In this document: one piece after another, positions 30,708-38,320 of the stretch
Layout of the letters: each line of letters starts with the position of its first letter
How positions within the stretch are numbered: the stretch's first letter is position 1
Notes under the pieces: model-generated
What the model was told of the DNA's origin: nothing
What the model saw: the letters and a program-made list of their open reading frames with translations, nothing else
Database searches by the model: none
Position numbers and translations under genes: made by a program
Virus record (IMG/VR): IMGVR_UViG_3300035698_009238
Span: 1-42,418 of that record
Strand: one strand, 5' to 3'
Origin: a virus
DNA length: 42,418 bases

Positions 30708-31954
30708 ACTATATGCACCCTACCCTTTTGACCGGATGATTTCAGGCTTGTGTGAAGCGCATATCTCATAGCATCCATCCCATCATCTTTTTCCTTGATC
30801 ATGTCTTCCTTCTGCTTGGTACGCCAGATATAAGAGGGAAATTCATCAACTGTTCTCTGGGGCTTATTTTCCATCACCAGTCGTTGATCAAGCTCAATCA
30901 ATGCATCTTCAAAAAAGAAGACCTGATCCGCTTCAAATTTATCATAAACCGTTTGTTGCCCGGCAAGTCTGTCTTTCTCCGCTGCAACCGTCCGGAAACC
31001 GTTTTCCTTCAGCGTTGCCCTGTCTTCTGCGTCATGATCGCATATCAGCTTAGTTCCAGAGTATATGCGATCATATATCTCATGCATCTGCTTGGAATGC
31101 GTCTTGACCGTCCTGTGTGTGTAGTATATTTCCCTGTCCAAATACCAGACGTCAGACGGAGAAATCGCCCAAAACTGAGCAACATATGGATGATCAAAAC
31201 CAAAATCAACCGAAACTGCCCTACGATAATCTGCAGGGATAGGAAATCGCTTGATAATATGCTTGCTGGGATCGAAAGGATAGACAAGCCCTTCAAATGC
31301 CGTCCATTTCCCCAAAGCATATCTTTCACGAAAGACGCCCCGAAGCTGCCCGATCCTTTCCAAATAGGATGTTGGCAGATCAGAGAGAATCGTGCCTTCG
31401 ATCTTCTTGTAGCCTTTTCGCTTTTCAACATAGAATCTCTGATATAAATAATGTGCAGGACTTGCCGGATTGGTCATTAGCAAGACCTGATGGAATGGGA
31501 CAGTCGGCAATCGCAAACATCGGAGAATCTTAACGTCAAAATCTTCTTCAGTCGTCTCGGAAGCTTCTTCCACCACTATGAAGCCATATTCTCTGGATGC
31601 TAATTTATTTACATCCCCAACAGAATCAAGCCCAACGCCGAAGATTTCAGATCCATTGGTCAGTTTTCGATATAGCTCGGTATCATTCTTTGATACGACA
31701 TAGCTTTCAGGGAGTATCTCATCAACGAGTTTCTTCCACAAGGTCGCCTTGAGATCGACACGCTTCTTCCTGACAAGCGCAACACAGTTCCCCGCATACA
31801 GGGCTGCCATGCAATAGGCTTTCAGTGCCCCAACGTGCGTCTTACCACTTCCCCATGGACCACCAAACAGGACTGATTGCTCTGTGCACGTTAGCGCGTC
31901 ATATTGTGCCCTCGATTTTGCTTTGAATGTTGTGATTTTGTTCGGTATAATCAT
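30704..31954 (-). CDS. terL: Terminase large subunit
   Basis: 416 residues from ATG 31954 (a TTG at 31972 would add six residues; neither has a clear ribosome site). ATPase: Walker A GGPWGSGKTHVG at about 31-42, Walker B YGFIVVEEASE at about 128-138. Nuclease: VSVDFGFDHP and KLICDHDAEDR supply acidic residues, and KEKDDGMDAMRY at the end is the third motif. It packages DNA into the prohead. It follows a strong terminator (32003-32040) separated by only about 50 bases, so its transcription needs readthrough or a very close promoter. Confidence 0.92.
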   Translation of the reverse strand: MIIPNKITTFKAKSRAQYDALTCTEQSVLFGGPWGSGKTHVGALKAYCMAALYAGNCVALVRKKRVDLKATLWKKLVDEILPESYVVSKNDTELYRKLTNGSEIFGVGLDSVGDVNKLASREYGFIVVEEASETTEEDFDVKILRCLRLPTVPFHQVLLMTNPASPAHYLYQRFYVEKRKGYKKIEGTILSDLPTSYLERIGQLRGVFRERYALGKWTAFEGLVYPFDPSKHIIKRFPIPADYRRAVSVDFGFDHPYVAQFWAISPSDVWYLDREIYYTHRTVKTHSKQMHEIYDRIYSGTKLICDHDAEDRATLKENGFRTVAAEKDRLAGQQTVYDKFEADQVFFFEDALIELDQRLVMENKPQRTVDEFPSYIWRTKQKEDMIKEKDDGMDAMRYALHTSLKSSGQKGRVHIV

Positions 31955-32002
31955 CGTCACTATATAAGACAAGATAAGGCAGGCAAAATGTGATAGATAT
32001 GC

Positions 32003-32040
32003 AAAAAAAAAAGCAGCAGATGATTGGTTTCACCTACTGC
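32003..32040 (-). terminator. Strong intrinsic terminator in front of terL
   Basis: Minus strand: 10-bp stem between 32040-32031 and 32022-32013 with two GU pairs, 8-base loop, then ten T (32012-32003). It ends the operon that starts at 37658 and separates the small from the large terminase gene. Confidence 0.85.
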
Positions 32041-32066
32041 CCGCTCTGGAATTATAGAGCCACATT

Positions 32067-32174
32067 CTACCGACAGGCATATTTCTTTCGCCATTGCTGA
32101 ATACGCCACCTGATCAACAAGACCAATCCAGTCAATCCGCCCAATGCCGCTAAAGTACCCAATATTATTTTCAT
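32067..32174 (-). CDS. Micro-protein C, one membrane helix, 35 aa
   Basis: Sequence begins MKIILGTLAALGGLTGLVLL and ends in a basic tail (IRWRIQQWRKKYACR). GGGGAAAAAG precedes the ATG. The start overlaps the stop of micro-protein B (ATGA). A short N-terminal membrane helix with a basic cytoplasmic tail fits tiny holin-like or inhibitor proteins. Third of three overlapping micro-genes. Confidence 0.65.
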   Translation of the reverse strand: MKIILGTLAALGGLTGLVLLIRWRIQQWRKKYACR

Positions 32175-32248
32175 TCTTTTTCCCCATCCCTGATTGCCTG
32201 TACTATATCAAAGAATTTGCCGCGCTGCTCAAGATAGTCTGTTACCAT
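32171..32248 (-). CDS. Micro-protein B, soluble, 25 aa
   Basis: MVTDYLEQRGKFFDIVQAIR followed by DGEKE. GGAGGG lies just before the start. It overlaps gene A at its start (ATGGTAA) and gene C at its end (ATGA), which strongly suggests coupled translation. Amphipathic and charged; no family recognised. Confidence 0.6.
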   Translation of the reverse strand: MVTDYLEQRGKFFDIVQAIRDGEKE

Positions 32249-32337
32249 ATCCCTCCAAGCAAAATGATTGCCAAAGTGACGACTATACGGCAACCGCTTA
32301 TAACATCAAATTTATCATCTATATTTGTTTCAAGCAT
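32242..32337 (-). CDS. Micro-protein A, one membrane helix, 31 aa
   Basis: MLETNIDDKFDVISGCRIVV then TLAIILLGGIW: an acidic N-terminus and a C-terminal membrane helix. GGGGGAAGAG precedes the ATG. The start overlaps the last eight bases of the small terminase gene. Opposite membrane layout to micro-protein C. Confidence 0.6.
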   Translation of the reverse strand: MLETNIDDKFDVISGCRIVVTLAIILLGGIW

Positions 32338-32941
32338 TTTTCTCTTCCCCCTTTACTACCTCAAAATCAGCATCAATGAAGCTTTGCATGTCTACACCAT
32401 CCGGCGGCTTCGGGATCGGGATACTTGGCTTTGGAAACTGCGAGAAATCAAATCCTATGAGCTGCACCAATGGCTGATCAGACTTTTCGATATCTTCTCC
32501 CCGTAATAGCAGGGCAAGCTTTATCAATCGCTCATAAGCTTTTGTTGCGTAGTCCAAGTCCTGTGCCGTCCTGATTTTCAGCACGCCCGATTTCAGTTCA
32601 CCAACACCCATCCCTATTGCCGCCTTGACAATCTCAATTAGCTTTTCCACATCAACAAGCGTTTCAGTTTTGGCGACGGCAATGTCCTTCACCGTCATTT
32701 TGGCGACGCCCTCGGAGATTTCCCTGTCGCGTTCTTTGATGCGATCCCGCCATTTGAATCTGGCAGACCAATTCCGGATCGTCTTGAAAGCATAAGATTG
32801 ACCCTCGTGCGTCCATGCTTTATGGACCTTCTCAAGACTCCTATCATCTCCAAGTAGATAGTAAAATTCAAAGGCGTCGCTATGTTTTGCGCTTTCTTCC
32901 TGTGCCATCATTCTCTTTGCCCGTATGTCTCTCAAAAACAC
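32330..32941 (-). CDS. terS: Terminase small subunit
   Basis: 203 residues from GTG 32941; ATG 32911 or 32908 is also possible, none has a clear ribosome site. Residues of about 25-75 are the small-terminase HTH (HSDAFEFYYLLGDDRSLEKV, SYAFKTIRNWSARFKWRDRI), followed by a helical oligomerisation region. It recognises phage DNA for packaging. It is separated from terL by three micro-genes and a terminator, an unusual arrangement, as terS and terL are usually adjacent. Confidence 0.8.
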   Translation of the reverse strand: MFLRDIRAKRMMAQEESAKHSDAFEFYYLLGDDRSLEKVHKAWTHEGQSYAFKTIRNWSARFKWRDRIKERDREISEGVAKMTVKDIAVAKTETLVDVEKLIEIVKAAIGMGVGELKSGVLKIRTAQDLDYATKAYERLIKLALLLRGEDIEKSDQPLVQLIGFDFSQFPKPSIPIPKPPDGVDMQSFIDADFEVVKGEEKNA

Positions 32942-32967
32942 CCAAAAGGTACTTTTGTCCCTCGCGT

Positions 32968-33228
32968 CTATTCGGTACCATCTTCCACTGCTTTGTACGA
33001 ATCCGGATTCAGCCCAACAAACTTATCTCCGCGTTTTAGATCTACAGCAAACTCCGTATGATCTTCTGATGATATACGCGGGTCTTGCCAACGCGAGCGC
33101 ATCATCAATTGTAAATAATATTTCTTGTTGAATTCATCTATTTGCGCAATAATACTTTCAATATCTTTGCACATTTCTTCTGAACCAACAACCTTGACTT
33201 CGACACTCCCAATATTGACCTTTTCCAT
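32968..33228 (-). CDS. Hypothetical protein, 86 aa
   Basis: N-terminal beta-like stretch (VNIGSVEVKVVGSEEMCKDI), then a helix (IESIIAQIDEFNKKYYLQLM) and a polar end (KRGDKFVGLNPDSYKAVEDG). GAAAGGATT precedes the ATG. Upstream of the small terminase gene by 26 bases, same operon. No family recognised. Confidence 0.6.
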   Translation of the reverse strand: MEKVNIGSVEVKVVGSEEMCKDIESIIAQIDEFNKKYYLQLMMRSRWQDPRISSEDHTEFAVDLKRGDKFVGLNPDSYKAVEDGTE

Positions 33229-33355
33229 GACATAATCCTTTCTAGTTTTTTATTCACAGGCATAAAGTATAGTTTACTGCACTTCCGTTTCCCGTAATTT
33301 CGCCATCCTTGCGCTGATCGCGGCAGCTCCTTCAATCGCCTGAAGTTTCTTCTAG
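33229..33355 (-). other. Intergenic stretch with a start-less coding remnant
   Basis: One minus-strand frame reads KKLQAIEGAAAISARMAKLR then ETEVQ and a stop, which looks like the end of a protein, but it is preceded by a stop and lacks a start with a ribosome site (only ATG for a 10-residue end). Probably a gene remnant. Confidence 0.25.
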
Positions 33356-34321
33356 CTATTGGAGTATCGCATCATGAAGAATATTCGCCGCTACCTCAAA
33401 CCTCACAAGCTGACCAAATTCTCCACAATCTTTACTGTTGTATAAAAGCGTTTCCATCCAACCCGCCATGTCTGCACAGTCCCATGCCACCCGCTTTCGC
33501 GCCAGTAATTCTTTTATATGCTGCTCTGCACGCTTGACGTTTTCTGAATCATCCTCATCGCCCTTCTTCAAGCCTCCCTTCCGCTTTCGCAATGGCGCGA
33601 AACCAATCGCTTCCGCTGCTGGCAGCAAATACCCTCCGCAGCCATACCGAACAGCTACCCTTTTGCCGATTATTTCAGATATTATTTCATCATTATATGC
33701 TTCAGACAAATTCGTCTGAACAAAAGGCAATCCAGTAGCCGTGCAAAATTCTTTCCAGCAACTCGGCTGCGTATCGGGCGCAAAGATCGCAATGCGACAG
33801 CTCTCTGATTCGCCATTATCCATTTCAAGAACAACATGCGCAATAAGTTCATCTGCTGTATCCGCCCATTCACACTTAATATTCTTGATAGTACCATCCA
33901 TGATTACGGATAACACGGACACAGCATCAGCCCGCTCCAAAATTATCTCCAAAGCCGCTTCTTTTTCCCTGTATGCCACCGCAAGTCTTTTGTTTAGCTC
34001 TTCAAGTGTCATGTCTTCCTTTCTGTCGCCTTCCTTCAAATCTTCCTTCCGCTTTCGCATCTCGATACCGAAATCTTTCAGCATTGCAATAGCGGTCTCG
34101 CGCTCAGCGTTCCAAGGTATACCATCATCACACAAACACTCGATCTCGTATGCACCATAAGAATACGATAATACCAAATAGCTATCTAGCTCATCAAGCT
34201 TCGTATCAATGATAACGCCCCCATTTGTCCAATCTTTTATTTCCGCATCTTCCGGCAACAGTTCCAACAGCACCGCCGCCGCCTTTTGTAACTTCTCGTC
34301 TTTGATGTCTTTTAGCTCCAT
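33356..34321 (-). CDS. Hypothetical composite protein, 321 aa
   Basis: Three parts. Residues 1-92 are an alpha/beta domain (YLVLSYSYGAYEIECLCDDG). About 93-103 is a linker of the form RKRKEDLKEGD. About 104-255 is a second domain starting MTLEELNKRLAVAYREKEAA. A similar linker RKRKGGLKKGD precedes a helical C-terminal part (ENVKRAEQHIKELLARKRVA). GGAAGAC stands before the internal ATG 34012, so the second part may also be made alone. The repeated linkers look like former intergenic leaders, suggesting gene fusion. No known family. Confidence 0.6.
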   Translation of the reverse strand: MELKDIKDEKLQKAAAVLLELLPEDAEIKDWTNGGVIIDTKLDELDSYLVLSYSYGAYEIECLCDDGIPWNAERETAIAMLKDFGIEMRKRKEDLKEGDRKEDMTLEELNKRLAVAYREKEAALEIILERADAVSVLSVIMDGTIKNIKCEWADTADELIAHVVLEMDNGESESCRIAIFAPDTQPSCWKEFCTATGLPFVQTNLSEAYNDEIISEIIGKRVAVRYGCGGYLLPAAEAIGFAPLRKRKGGLKKGDEDDSENVKRAEQHIKELLARKRVAWDCADMAGWMETLLYNSKDCGEFGQLVRFEVAANILHDAILQ

Positions 34322-34334
34322 CTCAATTCTCCTT

Positions 34335-34517
34335 TCAGATATTGTCGTTTACCATATTCATAATCTCATGGAGCGTGTCGCTTCTTGTCGCCAAAATAAT
34401 CCACTCAAGCGAACCGCACTTTCCGGCACGCGACAAGTCCATCATTCGCTTTGAGTTTTTGGCATGTAGCTGCTTTATCGTGTCATAGATTTTTTGCACC
34501 TTTTCTGGTTCTTTCAT
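34335..34517 (-). CDS. Small hypothetical protein, 60 aa
   Basis: Starts MKEPEKVQKIYDTIKQLHAK; ends SLEWIILATRSDTLHEIMNM plus VNDNI. Helical. AAGGAGAATTGAG precedes the ATG. In series with its neighbours (14 bases to the next gene, one base after the previous). No family recognised. Confidence 0.6.
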   Translation of the reverse strand: MKEPEKVQKIYDTIKQLHAKNSKRMMDLSRAGKCGSLEWIILATRSDTLHEIMNMVNDNI

Positions 34518-34518
34518 C

Positions 34519-34863
34519 TCAATTCTCCTTCATATATTCAATTACCTCGCCCCGAAGCCTCTCAAATTCCACTTGCCAGTAGTCGTCCAAAGGCAAGCTG
34601 ATCAGGAGAAGACAGCCGTCTTTGCTCGTTGTAACCCACACACTATCAAACCCCACGTCAAAATCTATGCCCTCGATAGCAAAGCCATCAATATTGACAT
34701 CGACCGGCTTTTGTTGGCTTTCGGCTTCTGCTTCTGTTGGTTCTGGTAAATCACGGAAAAGAAGCCACCCAAGTATAGACATAAGAACAACACCAGCACA
34801 TATACCCAATAGAAATAGATCGGTTTTGGTCAATTCGCCCTGCTGTAATATTCGTATTTTCAT
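34519..34863 (-). CDS. Single-pass membrane protein, 114 aa
   Basis: N-terminal membrane helix (LFLLGICAGVVLMSILGWLL, about residues 16-36), then an acidic linker (PEPTEAEAESQQKPVDV) and a folded beta/alpha domain (FDSVWVTTSKDGCLLLISLP) with a helical end. Basic residues before the helix suggest a cytoplasmic N-terminus with the rest outside. AAGGGGGAAA precedes the ATG. Perhaps a superinfection or spanin-like role, but nothing specific is visible. Confidence 0.65.
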   Translation of the reverse strand: MKIRILQQGELTKTDLFLLGICAGVVLMSILGWLLFRDLPEPTEAEAESQQKPVDVNIDGFAIEGIDFDVGFDSVWVTTSKDGCLLLISLPLDDYWQVEFERLRGEVIEYMKEN

Positions 34864-34878
34864 TCCCGATTTCCCCCT

Positions 34879-35169
34879 TCACTTCGGCATCCGGTGCAGT
34901 TCTTCGTCCCGCAAAACCGCCTTGATCGCCCTGCTCAACGTACCTGTTATTTTCTTCTCCAGTGATTCCTTGATCGCATCGACAGCCAGCCTGACAACTT
35001 CGCTTGTGTCGTCCTTTCCCCAGAGGTCGCGCTGATCCGGGACAGGAACAACAACCAGATACACCTCTTGCCCCTTGTATTGGTTGAGCAAATCCGATAC
35101 TTCTTGATAATGCCCGCCCTGAATCTTTCGCCGAAAAACTTTAGGTTTCATTTTTGTTTTATCACTCAC
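34879..35169 (-). CDS. Hypothetical protein, 96 aa
   Basis: GTG start at 35169 overlapping the stop of the phosphoesterase gene (GTGA), with GGAG eight bases upstream. Basic N-terminus (MSDKTKMKPKVFRRKIQGGH), a strand region (GQEVYLVVVPVPDQRDLWGK) and a long C-terminal helix (VVRLAVDAIKESLEKKITGT). Coupled to the phosphoesterase. No family recognised. Confidence 0.6.
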   Translation of the reverse strand: MSDKTKMKPKVFRRKIQGGHYQEVSDLLNQYKGQEVYLVVVPVPDQRDLWGKDDTSEVVRLAVDAIKESLEKKITGTLSRAIKAVLRDEELHRMPK

Positions 35170-35834
35170 GAAAAGTACTCCACCTTCACCGCGTCCGGCG
35201 TCAATCGCACATAAGGGAACCCACTCGGTCGCCTTCGCGTCCAGTCACCGCAATTTGCTACCATGACTCTGCCTATGCAAATAACGCCCTCAGAGTGCGT
35301 ATGCCCGTATACGACACGATCACAACCATACTTCTCCGCCATCTCCGCCGCTTGCTGATCGAAGCTTTCTCTCTGAGAGCAAATCCATTGCCAGAGATTC
35401 ATCAACTTACGATCCGCCTGTCCATGAAAATGTCTTTCGATGTATCCCATTGCGCGAGCGACATACTGCCCAACCCGCTTTCTGTCTCCGCTATTCAGCC
35501 AGTCAAATTGATGCCCGTGCAGAATCAGCGTTCTGTGTCCTGCGATATTGGCAACGATTCTGGGGGCGAATTCATGCGGAAAATATTTCACCAGGTCGGG
35601 ATCGTGGTTCCCTCCCAGAAGCGTCGCCTTATCCAGAATCCGCTTTATTAAGTCAGGATATGCAAGCAGGATGTCAACCACGTCACATTCCATGAGTTCA
35701 AATGTATCACCCGCAAGAATCACCGTCTCGCGCCGAAACTTCCGCAAAAAGCGAGTGAGTTCCTTCTCTCCCCGGAAGTCGTCGGCGGCGTCCTTCTGCC
35801 CGATATGTAGGTCTGAAAGTATTATTCCGTCCAT
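35166..35834 (-). CDS. Calcineurin-like metallophosphoesterase
   Basis: 222 residues with all metal-binding motifs in order: SDLHIG (D8, H10), LAGDTFE, LGGNHD, LHGHQFD and YGHTHSEG. The layout resembles LpxH/YbbF-like phosphoesterases of the UDP-diacylglucosamine hydrolase group, but the substrate cannot be told; phage members may act on nucleotides, RNA ends or 2',3' phosphates. It starts with AAAGGAATTGG upstream. The motifs are intact, so an active enzyme is expected in the cytoplasm. Confidence 0.85.
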   Translation of the reverse strand: MDGIILSDLHIGQKDAADDFRGEKELTRFLRKFRRETVILAGDTFELMECDVVDILLAYPDLIKRILDKATLLGGNHDPDLVKYFPHEFAPRIVANIAGHRTLILHGHQFDWLNSGDRKRVGQYVARAMGYIERHFHGQADRKLMNLWQWICSQRESFDQQAAEMAEKYGCDRVVYGHTHSEGVICIGRVMVANCGDWTRRRPSGFPYVRLTPDAVKVEYFS

Positions 35835-35907
35835 GCTATTCCAATTCCTTTATTGCCGCTTTCAGTTCACATTAGCAACTGCCCAAAAAATATAACATCC
35901 GTAATAC

Positions 35908-36021
35908 TCAAAAAATTATAGCAGAGAAGGAGTCGGCAATCAGCTTGCTGATAATCATCAAGAGAATTAGTGCGATTGCGACAATCCCCACGCTGCCCAA
36001 TACTGCTTTTAATATCGTCAT
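35908..36021 (-). CDS. Micro membrane protein, 37 aa
   Basis: MTILKAVLGSVGIVAIALIL then LMIISKLIADSFSAIIF: almost entirely one or two short membrane helices. CAGGGAG precedes the ATG. It fills the gap between the phosphoesterase and the 155-residue gene. Holin-like size, but no other evidence. Confidence 0.6.
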   Translation of the reverse strand: MTILKAVLGSVGIVAIALILLMIISKLIADSFSAIIF

Positions 36022-36064
36022 GCCGATCTCCCTGTTTTGTTCAGATTTGAACCCCTAATGTGAA

Positions 36065-36532
36065 TCAGTCGCATAAAAAAAACTCGCGTCCGGGCAAATC
36101 GTTATCCGTCAAAGTCGCCGGATCAAAGACATGAATATCCGGCTCGTCCTTGCCGTTAAAAACAATCACGCGATATAGTTTGGTTTCCGGCTGCGAGTAG
36201 GCACAATACAAATCTATCTCGTTTGCTTCGAGCACTTTCATTCTTGTCTCGGAAACGGGCAGATATAGCCACGTCTGGCTAGTAAAAGCTTCTTCCTCCG
36301 CCCAAAACAAAACCAGATAAATCTGCTCCGCTTTATCCTTGCAGGAATAAATAAGCGGTTGATCATAATAGACATACGTTTTTAGTATTTCTAACTCAGC
36401 CAAGTTTGGCAAATTGCTATGCACGCCAGACATCTCCTCTTTTTCCAATTTGTCCTGCTCTCTTTCCAACAAGTGATGATAAATATCGCGGCTTTCCTTG
36501 CCTTTCTCATGCGTCCATTTTGGTTTCATCAT
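36065..36532 (-). CDS. Hypothetical protein, 155 aa (DUF6575-like?)
   Basis: YDQPLIYSCKDKAEQIYLVL, then WLYLPVSETRMKVLEANEID and LYRVIVFNG give a strand-rich domain resembling DUF6575-type proteins of unknown function, from memory. The N-terminus is charged and helical. GGAGGG precedes two adjacent ATGs (36532, 36529); either may be used. Confidence 0.55.
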   Translation of the reverse strand: MMKPKWTHEKGKESRDIYHHLLEREQDKLEKEEMSGVHSNLPNLAELEILKTYVYYDQPLIYSCKDKAEQIYLVLFWAEEEAFTSQTWLYLPVSETRMKVLEANEIDLYCAYSQPETKLYRVIVFNGKDEPDIHVFDPATLTDNDLPGREFFLCD

Positions 36533-36539
36533 CGCCCTC

Positions 36540-36896
36540 CTATTGCGTCATAATCAATACCGCCGGGAAATCCTCTTTCCAATCAATCTCAATCTGCCGA
36601 GTCCGACCGCATTTGCAAACCAAGACAGCCGTTATTTCATCTCCCCAATCTACCGAAAAGGCAAGATAATTACCATTTGAATCCATATAGTCTATACTTG
36701 CATCATGGTAAATGATCGTTAATCGCATGTGTTCAACAGAACATCCGCACTGACAGTGGATGTCATGAAGCTCGTCTTTCGCCTTCGCCCCTTCAACTAT
36801 CCATTTCCCAAGCGGGTTCACTGATGCTTTCATAATATTTCTCTCCTGTATAGCTTCCTTCTCGATACCGCGCTGCTTCCATTCCTTCTCAGTCAT
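36540..36896 (-). CDS. Zinc-ribbon-like hypothetical protein, 118 aa
   Basis: Two Cys pairs (CQCGCS and CKCGRTRQIEIDW) about 40 residues apart frame a beta region (RLTIIYHDASIDYMDSNGNY), suggesting a four-Cys zinc site. GGAGGG stands before ATG 36896; a second ATG 66 bases in also has GGAGAG. The leader contains CTAACTAAATG. Function not recognised. Confidence 0.6.
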   Translation of the reverse strand: MTEKEWKQRGIEKEAIQERNIMKASVNPLGKWIVEGAKAKDELHDIHCQCGCSVEHMRLTIIYHDASIDYMDSNGNYLAFSVDWGDEITAVLVCKCGRTRQIEIDWKEDFPAVLIMTQ

Positions 36897-36961
36897 TTTC
36901 TCCCTCCAATTTTCTTCTCATTTAGTTAGCAAAAAGCATTATGCAGAGCTATCCAGAAACA

Positions 36962-37264
36962 TCACGAAGGATAATCAGGATACAATTTCCCGCGAGATTC
37001 TAAATCCCCGCGAGAATATATAAACTTATCACTAACCTTCAAGTATGATGTTTGATTTGGTCGATTTCTTTCATCTACAATATCTGATACTATGCCATCA
37101 TAAAAACTGTCCATCATTTTCCTTTTGCACGCGATTACAGATGAATAGTTTTTATATTGACGATGTTCTACCCAACCACCAGACACCAAACATTGAATAC
37201 TAAACACAATTCCGTCGATAAGGATCGAATCGCTGGGACTGAATTTGAATTCCGGTAAATCCAT
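36962..37264 (-). CDS. Hypothetical protein, 100 aa
   Basis: ATG 37264 chosen for GGAGGG upstream. Beta-rich text (LPEFKFSPSDSILIDGIVFS, VSGGWVEHRQYKN), then helical and polar. Leader GCTAACTAAATG as in the neighbouring gene. No family recognised. Confidence 0.55.
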   Translation of the reverse strand: MDLPEFKFSPSDSILIDGIVFSIQCLVSGGWVEHRQYKNYSSVIACKRKMMDSFYDGIVSDIVDERNRPNQTSYLKVSDKFIYSRGDLESRGKLYPDYPS

Positions 37265-37309
37265 TTTAACCCTCCAAACTTTCCACATTTAGTTAGCTAA
37301 TGCGAATAC

Positions 37310-37552
37310 CTACTCCGTATCTGCCAGAGCCTCAAACCGCTCGATGTCTGATTTTTCTGCCCTTGCGCTGACATAACATAAGAAAACGGCATCGTGTCCA
37401 TTTGGATATTTACGAGTTTCATCGTGGATCGTCTGAAATATTCCCAAACTATCAAGGCGTGATCGCCAGTAATCCGCATCATCTCTAGCCACATAGATAT
37501 AATAGGCATTTTCCCCATAGCCGTAAAAATGTTCAATATGTATTCTTTTCAT
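37310..37552 (-). CDS. Hypothetical protein, 80 aa
   Basis: MKRIHIEHFYGYGENAYYIY then VARDDADYWRSRLDSLGIFQ: an alpha/beta pattern. GGGAGGAATAAGCAATG is a strong start; another long minus frame here (37297-37536) has none. First gene after promoter P3 at 37630-37658. Confidence 0.6.
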   Translation of the reverse strand: MKRIHIEHFYGYGENAYYIYVARDDADYWRSRLDSLGIFQTIHDETRKYPNGHDAVFLCYVSARAEKSDIERFEALADTE

Positions 37553-37621
37553 TGCTTATTCCTCCCTGCTTTTCTTCGCATTAGTCACGCTAATAAGAAC
37601 ACAACTCCAAGTCTTACTCTA

Positions 37622-37658
37622 TATAATATATTATACTATAAAAAACTATATACGTCAA
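37622..37658 (-). promoter_or_regulatory. Promoter P3 with palindromic -10 operator
   Basis: Minus strand TTGACG (37658-37653), 17-bp spacer, TATAAT (37635-37630) inside the perfect palindrome TATAATATATTATA (37635-37622). TTTTTACC precedes the -35 as in P1 and P2. It drives the operon from 37552 down to the terminator at 32003. Confidence 0.85.
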
Positions 37659-37684
37659 GGTAAAAATGACTCGATATAAGCAAC

Positions 37685-38320
37685 TTAGCTTTTACTGCTG
37701 TCCATCAGATAGGGAGGAAACTGGGAGTCTGGATTGACAGTATATTCTCCATATCTGCCATCAGCCTTGACAATAGCCCCCGTTTCCCGCGCTTTATCGA
37801 CCCATCCCCGCGCCATGCTGTATGATATTCCGAAAACTTCGCTGATTTTCCATATCAGTTCCTTGTATCGCAGGTGTTGATATTCCCTGAGAACGGCAAC
37901 AGCCATCCCGGGCAACAGGGGATTCTTCTGCTTATCCAGTTTGGGTGTAGCAATGTATTTGCCTCGCTTGACCCTCACGATCTTCCCTTCTTCCCTTGCC
38001 TTCCGAATCAGCCCTTTTGCCTTTTCTTCAGAAGGGCAATCAAACCAATGTTTCAATGCCCATACCATGAAGTAATGCGAAATGGCGTAACCATCAGCAT
38101 AAAGATCACACAACGGCTCTACTATGCCAGTATTTGCTCGAACCGGTACCGCTTCAGTATCTACAGCAGGAACCATATCACCGACAACGCATGGCTCTAA
38201 TTTCTCTTCCACCATTGGCTCAAGTCCCGCTTCCCGCCTAATCTCATTCGGCGTTTTCCATATTGCCTGCATCTTTCTCAGGTGTCTGTCCTTTAGCCAC
38301 GTCTTGATCCTTTTGAACAT
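37685..38320 (-). CDS. Hypothetical protein with winged-helix-like C-terminus
   Basis: 211 residues. The N-terminus contains TPNEIRREAGLEPM, similar to the portal C-terminal signature TPNQVRRDRGLEPY of this phage. The middle (AISHYFMVWALKHWFDCPSE, GLIRKAREEGKIVRVKRGKY) and the end (ELIWKISEVFGISYSMARGW, ARETGAIVKADGRYGEYTV) look like two winged helix-turn-helix units. It may bind DNA. Ribosome site AAAGGGGAAAGG. Last gene of the right operon, just upstream of P3, so it could regulate P3. Confidence 0.6.
   Translation of the reverse strand: MFKRIKTWLKDRHLRKMQAIWKTPNEIRREAGLEPMVEEKLEPCVVGDMVPAVDTEAVPVRANTGIVEPLCDLYADGYAISHYFMVWALKHWFDCPSEEKAKGLIRKAREEGKIVRVKRGKYIATPKLDKQKNPLLPGMAVAVLREYQHLRYKELIWKISEVFGISYSMARGWVDKARETGAIVKADGRYGEYTVNPDSQFPPYLMDSSKS

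Noticed and set aside
31960-32187. Leftward 75-codon frame between terS and terL
   Set aside because: It runs through the terminator at 32003-32040 and overlaps the better supported micro-genes B and C.
37297-37536. Leftward 79-codon frame
   Set aside because: It overlaps the 80-residue gene at 37310-37552, which has a strong ribosome site; this frame has none.
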